DNA of 64,000 bases from contig JAYESD010000006.1 in the NCBI GenBank assembly GCA_036927565.1, positions 105,745,353-105,809,352 on the forward strand, read 5' to 3'. The DNA is from Tuctoria greenei. Taxonomy: Eukaryota > Streptophyta > Magnoliopsida > Poales > Poaceae. The translations under genes were made by a program, and so were the position numbers. The notes below the pieces were generated by a model. The model was not told where the DNA came from. It searched no databases and saw nothing but the letters and a program-made list of their open reading frames with translations. Positions 33,394 to 44,542 of this stretch are shown here, piece by piece (within the stretch, counting starts at the first letter, position 1; each line of letters begins with the position of its first letter).

Positions 33394-33474
33394 TTTAGTG
33401 GTGAAACGGTAAGAAGTAAAGAAAAGAAAAGAGACATGAGGGTGAACAAGGTTCGAAGATCAACAACAACCATT

Positions 33475-33491
33475 CCCTGACAATGGCGCCA
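33475..33491 (-). other. Primer binding site of E6
   Basis: The minus strand reads TGGCGCCATTGTCAGGG, close to the canonical Athila/Tat site. It lies 8 bases inside the LTR end at 33500. Confidence 0.82.
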
Positions 33492-33499
33492 AAAATGCT

Positions 33500-34714
33500 T
33501 GTTGGTATTTCTTAGGAAAACAGAATAATCTGCAAGCACACAATAATACCTTTGTAGCACTTCTCCTTAAAGAGTATTCCCAAGGGTATCGAATCCAAGA
33601 AACGTGGGTGAGATCTTCTATCTTGTTCTTCTAAAGACACACAATTTGTTTGGTAGGCAAGGATTTGAGAGGAACTCAATGGTTTGAGATCTAGGCCACA
33701 TTAGTCTACGACAGCTACTTCCTTCGGGCACGTGTTTACCCCTGGCAACACCAGGATGATTCCCGCTAAGAGCCTCTAGCATAGCCGAATGTGGAGGATT
33801 ACGGAGGACAGATAGGATTGTAACCACCCACTGTCTACCTCTTCAATCTGTGGGTCTACGAGATATCCACTAATGAACTCTAATCTAAACACCACGCTTA
33901 AGTTCTAATTCAAAACTCTAATCATTTCGAATGCAAAGCTATGACTAGAGCCTCTAATAAATTAAAGCATCGAACCCACAAGCAGTTACATAAGGAAACT
34001 ACTATGAAATAGAAATCAAACTAGTATTGAATTCACAAAAATTTCTTACTCGATTCAGGCAGAACATCCGTAGAGGTACAAGTGTGGAATTGAGACTTGA
34101 CAATCCCAAACGTCCCGCTCCTATCTCCTCCTCTCTCTCCTCTACTTGTCTGGCCACTAGGGTAGGTCTAAATATTATGAGTGGAGTACTATTCTCAAAC
34201 TCGTGGTGTGTGGAGAGGTGAGGGAGTGAGGGGGTATTTATACATAAGTTCAGTCAGTTCAGCCCCATAATAAGAGTGTGAATCAGTCGTTACCGCCATC
34301 AGGGAGGCATAGGAAGCCAACACGTGGAAGCTGACCAGGTTTGGCACTAGGGCCAAGTCGGTCGAGCTAGGGGGTCGACCGACCTGGTCTTAGTATGCTT
34401 TCTTGAGGTGGCTTCCAAGTGGGCCATGACCCCCTTCCCGCATGAATCAGCATTGGATCTCCTCTAATACGCTTGGGAATGATTCATGGATCCATGTTAT
34501 GCCACGTGTCATTGCCTGATTGGTCGAGTGGTAACTTTTTGGATTGCTCCCTGCATTCTTGGGTATTTTGGGTCTTAATTCACCTGCATGCAAATAGACA
34601 CTAACACTTGTAGAATTTGTTAGTTTTAACTCCTACCACTATGTTGTGTTCTCCATTTTATAATCTTTATGCAGTGAATTGATGGTCATATTTAGCATTT
34701 AAATACCATCAACA
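33500..34714 (-). repeat. 5' LTR of E6
   Basis: The 1215-bp LTR runs from TGTTGGTATTTC to AATACCATCAACA on the plus strand. TATA (TATAAATA, minus) lies at about 34235-34242. It is the same family as the E1 LTR (1227 bp), sharing the TGAATTGATGGT start block and the CCTTGGGAATACTCTTTAAG block. The outer 5 bases are GTAGA; the partner duplication is not identifiable. Confidence 0.84.
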
Positions 34715-34768
34715 GTAGACTAGAGGTAAGCGCATGCTAGTGGGAAATAATAATAAACCCTAGGTATC

Positions 34769-34880
34769 TGTTGATGGTCGTTAACTACCATTTTTGAACA
34801 TCAATTTAACTCAATTATGTGAAGGATAACACATTTCTTACACGCATTCCACTTGTCATTGGAGAATTAAATTAAATCTT
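34769..34880 (+). repeat. LTR start fragment of the E4/E5 family
   Basis: TGTTGATGGTCGTTAACTACC is followed by CTCAATTATGTGAAGG and CATTTCTTACACGCATT. These match the 5' start of the E5 LTR. Only about 110 bases are recognisable. Confidence 0.6.
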
Positions 34881-36102
34881 ATGTTCAAAAGTGGTAAAAA
34901 TATTAAACGGAGTTAACAAATAGATTTCCCATATTTCAAATATGGTCTATGCCAAATTTCACAATTTTTTCTGTCCATTTGCTATTTAATTCAGTGGCCA
35001 CATTGAATTCAATTTTGAATTTTGTTTGAAACTTCATAAATGCAGAATTGATTTCCATATTTGAATTCTACACATTTTAGTTTGCTTCCCTACAAAAATC
35101 TAGGATTTTTGGACATTGTTCGGTGGTAGAATTGAAGGACCATAGAGGCTGTACTTCAGTATCAGAGAGAAAGAAGGCCGGCGGGCTTGCCGGCAAGCGC
35201 TGCTGCGAGCAGCCCGGGCGCTGCCCAGCGCGCGAGGAGGAAGAAGACCCCCCCCCCCCTCCCAGGCCCGCGTGTCAGCAAAGGTTGATTTGGCTGGGAT
35301 CAATCTGCGGCTGCATGATCTTTTGTGGCCGTGCGGTCTACTTAGTGGTCCCACGTGTGGCCCAGTTCTGATTGCCCCATTTTAAATGGGTGGGACCCGG
35401 GTAGATTAATTCAAGCTTTCTCTTTTCTTAATAATTTCAGATTCCTAGCAAACTTCAAAAATCAATTACTCCTAGTAGCATTGCTCAAATAATTCCAAAT
35501 AAATTCTGGTATACTCAAATTGATCGCTGCTTTGCAGTGGCATAATTTGTTGAACATGAAAGTCCCCTAATTTTCTAAATTAATTCCTTTAACCCTTTTA
35601 TTGGGAAATTCATTACTACTATTCTGCTAATTGGAAAATTCCCAATTTCGGTCACGACACTCTTTCAAATGTCCTTGAGCTCCAGTAAAAGTTTCATGTT
35701 CATTGTAAATCATTTATTGTGCCAAGCAGCGCTCCAAATCTCAATGTCATGTGAAACTTCAGAAATGTACAGAAACATTTTCAGATTTTATTCCAAACTT
35801 GTAAAATCAATTCCTCTCTATAGGAAGCTTAGAAAATTGTGAAACAAATTTTGATACAACCAGTGAGGCCTCCTCTAACCAAATCACTCACTGCTGACCA
35901 TGAAAAAGCTCCAGATTTAATACCAAGACTCAGAGAATCCATTTACTTGTTGGAATTTTAGAGACAACAAGCTTCCTTGAACATATGCAATTATTGGCCC
36001 AGATCCTCATAATAGTACCAAGTCTCGAGTATAAAAATCCCAAATCCAATAGAAATCATCCTCGTATCTGTTCAGTGTTTATAAGGTATTCTATATAATT
36101 TC
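34881..36102. other. Non-coding flank of the chromovirus insertion
   Basis: AT-rich sequence without a supported gene. It holds an isolated GC-rich island at 35170-35275 with short inverted repeats (GCCGGCGGGCTTGCCGGC) and a run of 12 C. A GGGTGGGACCCGGG block at 35388 recalls the GGGTCCCAC block at 14753. It is probably part of the older element into which the chromovirus inserted. Confidence 0.4.
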
Positions 36103-38845
36103 TATGAAACCCGGTTCTGAAAATGAACCAAGCGTAATGCATATGTGTGCCCATGATGTTTAACACACATACAAAAGTGATCCACAATTGATAAATAGAT
36201 ATAAACCATGTATCAAATAATAATAAAAATAATAATACCTTATTACAAACCAAATGTTCTCGAATACAAGCTCTAATGAAACTGCAGTAGAAAAACTAAA
36301 CTCTAAGAACTTCAACTCCACAGGCAGGATTGATGGCATAACACATGCCTAGAACTCCTCAAAGACCTCCTGGTACTCCACCTGGTTGCCTGCGTCTGGA
36401 TTTGGTGGGGGGATAGCAAGCGTGAGCACATGTCGTACTCAGCAAGTGTGGGAAAGTATGTCATGTAGCTTAAACATAGCACGGTAATAAAATGGGCTAA
36501 TTGCATAAAAGTACATTTAAACAGTTGAAAATGCAATATTATGTTCATTAAGTGTGGTTCTTCCCAAAATAACCCAATTACATCAATTTAAACTTAAATA
36601 ACCAATTCCAGCAATAATAACCATAATCATGTCATAACTGCCCATTTAGCTCTTTTTCATCAATTCCACATACCAAAGCCAATTAAATAACCAATACCGT
36701 TTCCCAATTCAATTCCAGCTATTAAACCACGTTCAAGTCCAAATTCTAATCATGTGAGGGTCCAGGTTGCTCATGTCCGGTAGCATGGCTATCATGATAG
36801 TTTTAGACACATTTTGTAGAGGTTGTACCACTTTACTCACAAGTTCGTGATTTCATCACCGTCTCACACTTCCTTAGGTGTGTCGCCAAGAGATCACAAA
36901 ATAGCCTTTACAAAGTGATTACTGGCCTACTTAGACCCGAGTGAGGTTTCACCGGTGGTGATGTCTCCAACTGAGCACATCCAACCAAGGGCGCGCTCTT
37001 GAGCCATTCGGATCCCAGGGTAGCCCCACAAATCTCTATAAACCCAATCTGACTACCCCTTGCCCGAGCATTCTTAATGGTCCAAACAGTATTGGCAAAA
37101 CACTAATTAGTCAGCTAAGTCGCATCCATACTTGGCCCTGTGGTGGCACTGTAAATCATGATGGTCGCTCTACAAACCGGTTCTTAGATCTAAAGCAAGC
37201 AAAACCACCAAAATAGGCCAACACATTCCACATTACCAACCTTCTTAGATCCCTAGGCACCATGTTGCTAAAGGGTCATTATTATTTATTATTGTCATTC
37301 ATATGTTCAATAGTTCATAATTAAGCAATTATAGTTGATTCCAAACCCAATTGAGTATAGCGATGCAAAAGTGTAAAATAACCTTCCAGACTCTCTAAAT
37401 TTTATTCAAGCGACAAGGGTGGTCATACAAAACTAGTAAACTCCTACAATTTGGTTTTCCCATCAATTTCGACAGAAACATGCAATCTTGGAAACAAGAC
37501 CTTTAAAATAGAAAATATGATCAAGGACACTTGCCTTGCTCCTGAGCTTGGTTTGGGTCGAAGACTTTGAAACTCTGCTTCTGCAGGTCCTCAAAAGGAC
37601 TCTCTATGGCAACTTCTTCTGTTCCAAGTGACAAACAAGCAAAACACACAATTCAATCAAATAATGCTCATATAGTACTCAATATGCCATGATATGCATG
37701 ATTAATGCAATTGTGAGGTAAAACTTGTTAATGAGTTGCTAGTAATGTTCACTAACTAGTTCTAATAGTGTTCAACAAGTTTAAATGAGTTTGGAATTGA
37801 TTTGAGTTGATTTGGAATTTATTCAGCACATTCCAGATCCACACACTGGACTAGTCCGTATACATGGGCAAGACTAGTCCGTACTACGCAGACTAGAGAA
37901 TTAGGGTTTTTCTGACCTGAGGGAATTGGGGTTGAATTGACGTAGAAACTTAGAACTAGAGGGTATACCACAAGTTAAGAGATCCAAAGATCAAAATTTT
38001 GATGTGAGACTTTGGATCTTGGCAATTAGGGCTTGATGGAGATGAGTTGATGAAGAATTTGGATGAAGAACGTCAATTCATCGAAAGGTCTATGAAGATC
38101 GATCTTGATTGGTCCTTCTTCGTGTTTCTCCCCTCCTTGCCTCTGGACTTGATCTTGACGACAGCACAATGCAGAAGTGGCAGCAAGGGGTTTTCAACTC
38201 AGTGGAGAAGGGTGGGGTATATGGTTGTTTATATAGAGGTGGAGAATTAGGGTTTTGGGGTGAATTCCATGTAGAATTCGGTGGGGGACGTGTAGGGTCC
38301 GTGGTGGGCTCTACTTGGGCTCCCCCGAGATTGGGCCCAAAGTTGTTGGGCCAAAATTAGGCAATTACCCAAAAACAAATCATGGGAAAATAACAGAATC
38401 CAAGTGGAATTCAGTAGGCCGGACAAGTCCGCATAGGGGACCGAACAAGTCCGTTTTCAGACAGGGGCTACATTGGACTAGTTTGGCATAGAAGGCCGGA
38501 GAAGTCCGGGGTTGCAGGATAAAATGCTTCCAGACTAAAATTCAACAAGGAACGGACTAGTCTTCTTGGACCACAAACAAGTCTGGACAACATCAGAGAC
38601 CAAACCGGACTAGTCCATGCACTGTGTCGGACAAGTCTGGTCTATGAAGGAAACGGAATTGTCTGAATGAAAATAGGGTCAACAAACTAGTCCTGGGTTA
38701 TGGTCCGACAAGTCCGCATCCTGACCGAAATAGTTTCCTGATTTGGCCTAAATTCATTTTAATCTTGATCCACTTTTTGTTGCTTACTGTTGTACATGTA
38801 TGAGGATGTATGCAATGCATTATGCATGAAAATGAGGGTGTCAAA
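36103..38845 (-). repeat. 3' LTR of the chromovirus
   Basis: The 2743-bp LTR starts TATGAAACCCGGTTC, a changed form of TGTGACACCCGGTTCC, and ends GAGGGTGTCAAA. It aligns along its full length with 56949-59698. Minus-strand TATA (CTATATAAA) lies at 38228-38236. A polypurine tract, TAAGGGGGGTAGG on the minus strand, follows at 38848-38860. The segment 36103-37700 contains no ORF with a recognised motif. Confidence 0.9.
37845..38720. repeat. GGACTAGTCC / GGACAAGTCC motif cluster in the chromovirus 3' LTR
   Basis: Ten or so spaced copies of a CGGACTAGTCCG or CGGACAAGTCCG core and degenerate versions occur here (for example 37848, 38410, 38594). The counterpart in the 5' LTR lies at 58690-59575. 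The core is identical to the palindrome of Sirevirus A, a copia element. Confidence 0.85.
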
Positions 38846-38869
38846 AACCTACCCCCCTTAGAATGAATC

Positions 38870-39420
38870 TCGCCCTCAAGACCTAACATGGAAGGAAAGA
38901 GATATGGAAATTCCTTCTTGAGATCATCTTCTCGCTCCCAAGTTGCTTCTGATTCTGTATGATGCCTCCATTGCACTTTGCACCATCGAATCACCTTGTT
39001 CCTTGTGACCGTCTCATTGATGTCCAAAATTTTGACAGGTTGCTCGGCATAGGTCAAATCTTCCTCAAGCTCCAATTCTTCCATCGGTACTTGATCTTCC
39101 GGTACTCTCTAGCATTTCTTGACCAGAGAAACATGAAATACATCATGGACATCTACAAGATGTGTAGGCCTCTCCAGTTTATAGGCTACTTCCACCCATT
39201 TGTCCAAAATCTTGAACGGTCCAATATAGCAGGGTGCCAGCTTGCCTTTGACATTAAACCGCTTGTGACCTCGCATAGGTGACACCTTGAGGTATACGAA
39301 GTCTCCCACCTCAAAAGATAAGCTTCTTCGTCTATTGTCCGTATAACCCTTTTTTCTTGACTGAGCTGCTCTCAAATTCTCACAGATGGTCTGAACTTGC
39401 TTTTTGGCCTCTTGGACCAC
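38870..39420 (-). pseudogene. pol: Chromovirus integrase C-terminus and chromodomain
   Basis: Frame 39109-39420 holds the integrase C-terminal domain with FEVGDFVYLKVSPMRGHKRF and IGPFKILDKWVEVAYKLE, ending at DVFHVSLVKKC. A stop, then the frame 38870-39084, gives the chromodomain-like segment: LTYAEQPVKILDINETVTRN, VQWRHHTESEATWEREDDL. In Tekay/Del chromoviruses this C-terminal module directs integration into heterochromatin. The two halves are separated by a nonsense codon at about 39109. The chromodomain frame runs to the element end near the polypurine tract. Confidence 0.86.
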
Positions 39421-39512
39421 ATCAAATCAGACTACTTGAGTTTCCCCTATCTCGTTCCAAAACAAGGGTGTCCTACACCTTCTCTCATATAGTGCTTCAT
39501 ATGGTGACATCT

Positions 39513-40100
39513 TCAAGCTCGATTGATAGCTGTTATTGTAGGAAATTCAGCATATGGCAGACTTTTGTCCCAACTTCCTCCATACTTTAGCGCACAAGCT
39601 CTTAGCATGTCTTCCAAAATCCGATTTGTTCTCCCGATTTGTCCATACATTTGAGGGTGATATGCAGAACTGAAATTCAATTGAGTTCCGATGGACTCGT
39701 GCAACTTTCGATAGAACCTCGAAGTAAACTGAGAACCTCTATCAGACACTATTTTCTTGGGCACTCCATGTAAACACACTATTCTTTCCATATAGAATTT
39801 TGCCAACTTTGCTCTGCTGTAGGTAGTTTTTACAAGAATGAAATGCGCTGATTTCGTCAATCGATCTACAATAACCCAGATCGAATCATATCCAGCTGAA
39901 GTGCGAGGCAACCCAACTATGAAGTCCATACCAACCCCTTCCCACTTTCATTCTGGAATCTTCAATGGATGCAATAATACGGCTGGTCTTTGATGTTCAG
40001 CTTTGACTCATTGGCACACATAACAAAGTGTGACATATTCTGCTATGTCCTTTTTCATACCATCCCATCAATGGCACGTCTTCAGGTCCTTGTACATCTT
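39513..40100 (-). pseudogene. pol: Chromovirus integrase core (rve), catalytic Glu lost
   Basis: The frame starting at 39929 holds MDFIVGLPRTSAGYDSIWVI (first catalytic Asp), DRLTKSAHFILVKTTYS and IVSDRGSQFTSRF (second catalytic Asp). The third catalytic residue should be the Glu of a QTERTNQ-type motif. Here it reads QIGRTNR, so the Glu is Gly. A frameshift near 39950 separates it from the zinc-binding region, and another near 39500 from the C-terminal domain. Integration activity cannot be retained. Confidence 0.88.
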
Positions 40101-40985
40101 CGTACAGCCAGGATGGATAGAGTAAAGCGAGTCATGTGCCTCCTTCAATATCAACTGTTGGAGACTCTTGTCATTAGGCACAACAATCCATTTTCCAAGC
40201 CATAGAGTACCATGGTCATCCTCATCAAATCTGAATTCTCTCCCTTCTTGGGTCCTTTCCTTGATTTCTTGGATCTCCTTGTCCTTTGTTTGTCCTTCTT
40301 GAATTTCTTGCTCCAGGGTTGGATTCACTTCTATTGCTCCCATTTCATTCACAAATCCAAGGTTCAACCATTCGAAATCCTTCAATAGCTCGGATGGTAA
40401 TTCCCGAACCATGAGTTGGTGGCTTGCTCCCTTTCGACTCAAGGCGTCAGCCACTACGTTAGCTTTCCCTTGATGATAGTTGATTCCCACATCATATTCC
40501 TTAATTTGTTCCAACAATCTTCGATGCCCCAAATTAAGATCTGTCTGTGTGAATATGTACTTGAGGCTCTTATGATCTGTATAGATCTAACATCTATGAC
40601 CAAGAATATAATGTCTCCAAATCTTGAATGCATGCACTATGGCTGCGAGTTCGATATCATGCGTCAGATAGTTCTTCTCATGTTTCTTCAACTACCTGGA
40701 TGCATAAGCTACTACTCGTCCTTCTTGCAATAATACACAACCAAGTCCTTGCCTTGACACAACACAATAAATGTCAAAGCTCTTTCTTACGTTTGGCAAT
40801 ACCAACACGGCTGTTGTTATTAATCTCTCCTTTAATTTCTCAAAACTGTCTTGACAAGCTTGAGTCCACTTGAAACGCTTCTCCTTCCTTGATAGTTCAG
40901 TCATCAGCTTCGCTATCATGGAAAAGTCATCGATGAACCGACGGTAATATCCAGCCATTCTAAGGAAACTCCTGAAGTCCTTCAC
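40068..40985 (-). pseudogene. pol: Chromovirus RNase H and integrase zinc-binding region
   Basis: The frame 40692-40985 begins in the RT connection (FLRMAGYYRRFIDDFS) and enters RNase H at FDIYCVVSRQGLGCVL. The family has CDAS at that point, so the catalytic Asp is replaced by Val. A break near 40540-40690 follows. The frame 40068-40532 has RRLLEQIKEYDVGINYHQGK and VVADALSRK, the end of RNase H. It then has LKEAHDSLYSIHPGCTKMY, the His-His part of the integrase zinc finger. Confidence 0.86.
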
Positions 40986-41039
40986 ATTATGCAGTTGTTC
41001 TCACTTAAGTACATCACTAACCTTTCCTTCGTCGACTGA

Positions 41040-41735
41040 CACTCCTCCTCCAGATATGATATGGCCTAGGAATGGTATCTCCCTTAACTAGAATTGGCAC
41101 TTATTGAACTTTGCATACAACTGGTTCTCTCGCAATATCTGTAATGTCAGCCTTAAATGCTCTTCATGTTCCTCTTCACTCTTCGAGTACACCATAATAT
41201 CATCTATGAACACTACCACAAACTTATCCAAATACTCCATGAAAATCTTGTTCATGAGGTATATGAAGTATGCAGGTGCATTGGTCAATCCAAATGACAT
41301 GACTGTATACTCATAGGATCCATATTGTGTCCTGAAAGGTATTTTGGGCATGTCTGACGGTCTAATCTTCATTTGGAAATATCCTAACCAAAGATCAATC
41401 TTGGAGAATATTCTGGCTCCCTTCATCTGGTGTAACAGGTCCTCCATGCGTGGCAGAGTGTACTTATTCTTGATCCTCACCTCATTGAGAGACTGATAAT
41501 CCACAAACATCCTTTGGGATCCATCCTACTTATCTACGAAAAGCACTGGAGCTCGCCATGGCAATGAACTCGGTCGTATAAAACCCATCTCTAACTGCTC
41601 TTGAATATGCTTCTCGGGCTCTGCTAATTCCTTAGGAGGTATCCTATATGGCCTATTTGCTATAGGTGCAGTTCCAGGTATTAATTCGATGATAAACTCG
41701 ATGTCTCGATCAGGTGGCACCTGGCAATTCCTCAA
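41040..41735 (-). pseudogene. pol: Chromovirus reverse transcriptase
   Basis: The frame 41526-41735 opens the RT domain with PPDRDIEFIIELIPGTAPI and ANRPYRIPPKELAEPEKHIQ. A stop at about 41526 separates it from 41088-41510, which has MFVDYQSLNEVRIKNKYTLP, ARIFSKIDLWLGYFQMKI and the catalytic VVFIDDIMVYSKSEEEH. The FIDD centre is intact. The SKIDLWLGYFQ motif differs slightly from the usual SKIDLRSGYHQ. Another stop near 41088 ends the frame. Confidence 0.9.
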
Positions 41736-42812
41736 AACACGTCTGGATACTCACGAACAACTGGAATCTCCTCCAAGGTCACTCCTTCTGCATGATTTAT
41801 GAATGCCTTTTTGGTCGTCGGCTGGACTGCTTTGAATTCTACATTGATTCCATCCTCATTTGTCAACTGCGCTGTCCGAGTAGCACACTGAATTACTCTG
41901 TTATGCTTCCTTAGCCACTCCACTCCAAGTATGATGTCCAAGCCTTGCAAATTTAGGACTATAAGGTTAGCAACGAATTCTACCCCCCTTATGGAAATAC
42001 TTACTTTTGGACATACTATATTTGTCCTCATCTCTCCTCTAGGATATTTAACCAATAAAGTAAACTTCAGGTATGATGTGGGCATGCTATGCCTTGCAAC
42101 ATACTTTGATGAGATGAATGAATGTGATGCCCTAGAATCAGATAATATAGTCGCGGGGTTGAAGTTGGTGAGAAACATACCAATCACAACATCTTCATCT
42201 TGCGGAGCCTCTTCTGCAGACACATGGTTCACCTTGCCACGAGCAAAATTCTGTGGTCCACGGTTGCCTTGAACTGCTCCTCCATTGGGTCTTGGATGTT
42301 TCCTTGGAACATTATTCATCTGACCCTTACCTGACCTTGGGCATTGATTTGCAAAATGTCCTGTTTGGCTACAGGCATAGCTAGTCTTTCCACCAATGGT
42401 GCCAGCAAAGTTAGGGCGAGGCTGGTTCTGAGCATAAGAAGGCATATTTGGGCATGGCGCAAGATGCATAGGTAAGCGAGGTGCTTGCATGGGCAGGCAT
42501 TGCTGCATAGGCTATTGCGGTTGCGGTAGATAAGCCGGATGATATGCAGCAGCAGGCAGGTTGTAATAGGGTGTAGCAGGAGGTGCATAGCGAGGACTGT
42601 CATTGCTTCCTTGCGGTTGTCCCTGATATGAAATCTTTGTTTTGTGGTCTAGATCCATCTCCCGAATCTTGTTCTCAATCACAATAGCCTTGTTAACCAG
42701 CTTTTGAATGTTTGCATAGTCAGCATTGAGCAACTGAACTTGAATTTCATTGTTGAGTCCCCTCATGAACAGATATTGCTTCCTGCTATCAGTTCTGATG
42801 TCCTATAGAGCA
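41732..42812 (-). pseudogene. gag: Chromovirus gag 3' part and protease
   Basis: Reading resumes after the copia C array with RTDSRKQYLFMRGL, the gag core. The frame to 42512 ends in TAG, where the family-like context PQPQ/PMQQ suggests a lost Gln. The frame 41732-42508 has the knuckle SYACSQTGHFANQCP, in which the first Cys is Ser. A linker and the protease follow. The protease active site reads SDSRASHSFIS instead of DSGASHSFIS, losing the Gly. LDIILGVEWLRKHN marks the end of the protease. The gene also overlaps the start of the RT frame. Confidence 0.87.
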
Positions 42813-44481
42813 TGTGAGACCTATGTGTGTTGAATACATTGTCTATGGTGATAAAAGTTTTGAATACTGCCAAAACACCTTTTCACCAAGGTCCGACTCT
42901 AGGTCCGAGCTCCTACAAGGTCCAACGATAGGTCCGGCTTGTTTCGGGTAGCTCCAGCAAGGTCCAGCGTAAAGTACGACTTCTTTGTCTAGGTACGACT
43001 AGCTTTGGTAAGTTCCAGCGCTAGGTCCTGCTAGCTTTGGTAAGCGCCGATTTAAGGTCTGGTTAGCTTTGGCAAGGTTCGGAGCCTGATTGCAATGTTC
43101 CTACTTTTACCGTGAAATGTTTTGAACTTGCTTTATACTCTTTGAAAGATTTCTTAGTATTCTTTTAATATGTTTTTGATGCGTTTTGGCTGATCATGGT
43201 GGTTATGATTGATATCGTTTTACTATGGTTTGCAACATTCTTATGTGCGGTGCTCACGTAAGATGTTGTGTTTTCAGAACTATCATGAGTCAAGTCGAGG
43301 ACTTGTGCTCGGAAGTATTGGTTGTTTATTCATGTGCAGGTGTTGCCTGAGTTCAAGACATGGCTGGTGATGGGATCCATTGAACTAGTCTTAGGGAGAA
43401 GATGACGTTCAACAATCAAGTTCGGGAGGAATTGTGGTTGAGTTGATCGGGAGGTCGCACAACATGTATGAATCAAGAACATTGCATATGAAGGTATTGT
43501 GGATGTCTTTGGAAGGTGTTTGCACATGTGCAAGGAGTGCACGGATGTGGCTACATGGTTCAATGACGTGATGAAGAGATGTGGACGTAATGAATTGGTC
43601 GGAAAGGTCCAACCGACTAGGTTATGGACTCAGGCTACGGCTGAATCGTGTTTGACACAAATACGGAATGTTTTGAGTTGGTTATGATAGGATTTCGTGT
43701 GGGTCAAGAATTTGAGTTTTTTTTAGGAATGTGCGATATGTTCCTAAGGTGTTTGGAAGTCTTAATATTACTTATATCTGCGTATAGAAGAATCTTGAGC
43801 AGTTATGGAAAGTTTCAATTCGTGAATTGAGTATGATTAGAGTCCTCGTTTGAGTTGAGTTGGCCTTCGGGCTGGTTATATAAGCAAGGGAGGCCAGCGC
43901 TCGTGGTGTACAACTTTTGTGCTGTTCGTCTTGTGTTCTATAGTATAAAGATCATAGTTTAATGAAACTTTGTGCCTTGTTCGTCAAACTTGTTCCAGAC
44001 AAGTTTTTCTCGTCGAGTTTTCTGCATAACACTACCTTTCTTCAGTGGTTTTATCATAACCCTAGTTTTACAGATCAAAACGACGTGACTCTTTTTTGGT
44101 TGTCTTCAAAACTTGGTTATCTATCATCTGTCAAATTTCACGGTCATTGACTTTGTGGTTTTGGATCTACACGAGTTTCTTTGCAGTGTTCCAGAACTAT
44201 TTTTTCTCAGGTGGAACAGATTGACCTTTGTTCAATCTTTCCATCATAACTTGAGTTTTTCTCGATGTTTTCTTGTCATTCTTGTTGTCGTGTCTTCGTG
44301 ACTTGATTATCTAAAATATATACTACTTTTATCATGGTTGAATATGTTTAGAATAGTTGCATAGACATATTCTTTTCATATTGATTTTTCTGCCAAGCGG
44401 TTTTTGTAGCTTCCGTTGAAAAAGTTTTAATCTACCATTCACCCCCCTTTGGTAGCCTTACACGTGCTCTTCGATCCTACA
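42813..44481 (+). repeat. LTR1 (5' LTR) of copia C
   Basis: This runs from TGTGAGACCTATGTGTG to TTCGATCCTACA, 1669 bp. It has the TCCG motif cluster near 42890-43090 and TATATAAG at 43877-43884. A PBS follows at once. Confidence 0.92.
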
Positions 44482-44482
44482 A

Positions 44483-44498
44483 TTAGTATCAAAGCCAC
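44483..44498 (+). other. Primer binding site of copia C (degenerate)
   Basis: TTAGTATCAAAGCCAC differs at two positions from the Met-type TTGGTATCAGAGCCAC. Both changes are G to A, the mark of C deamination on the other strand. It lies one base from LTR1. Confidence 0.82.
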
Positions 44499-44542
44499 AG
44501 TGCTCTAATCTTTGTGATTTGCACGTGTTTTGACTAATCATC

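Noticed and set aside
43330..43687. ORFs conserved between copia C LTRs
   Set aside because: Repetition reflects LTR homology; frames are broken differently in each copy.
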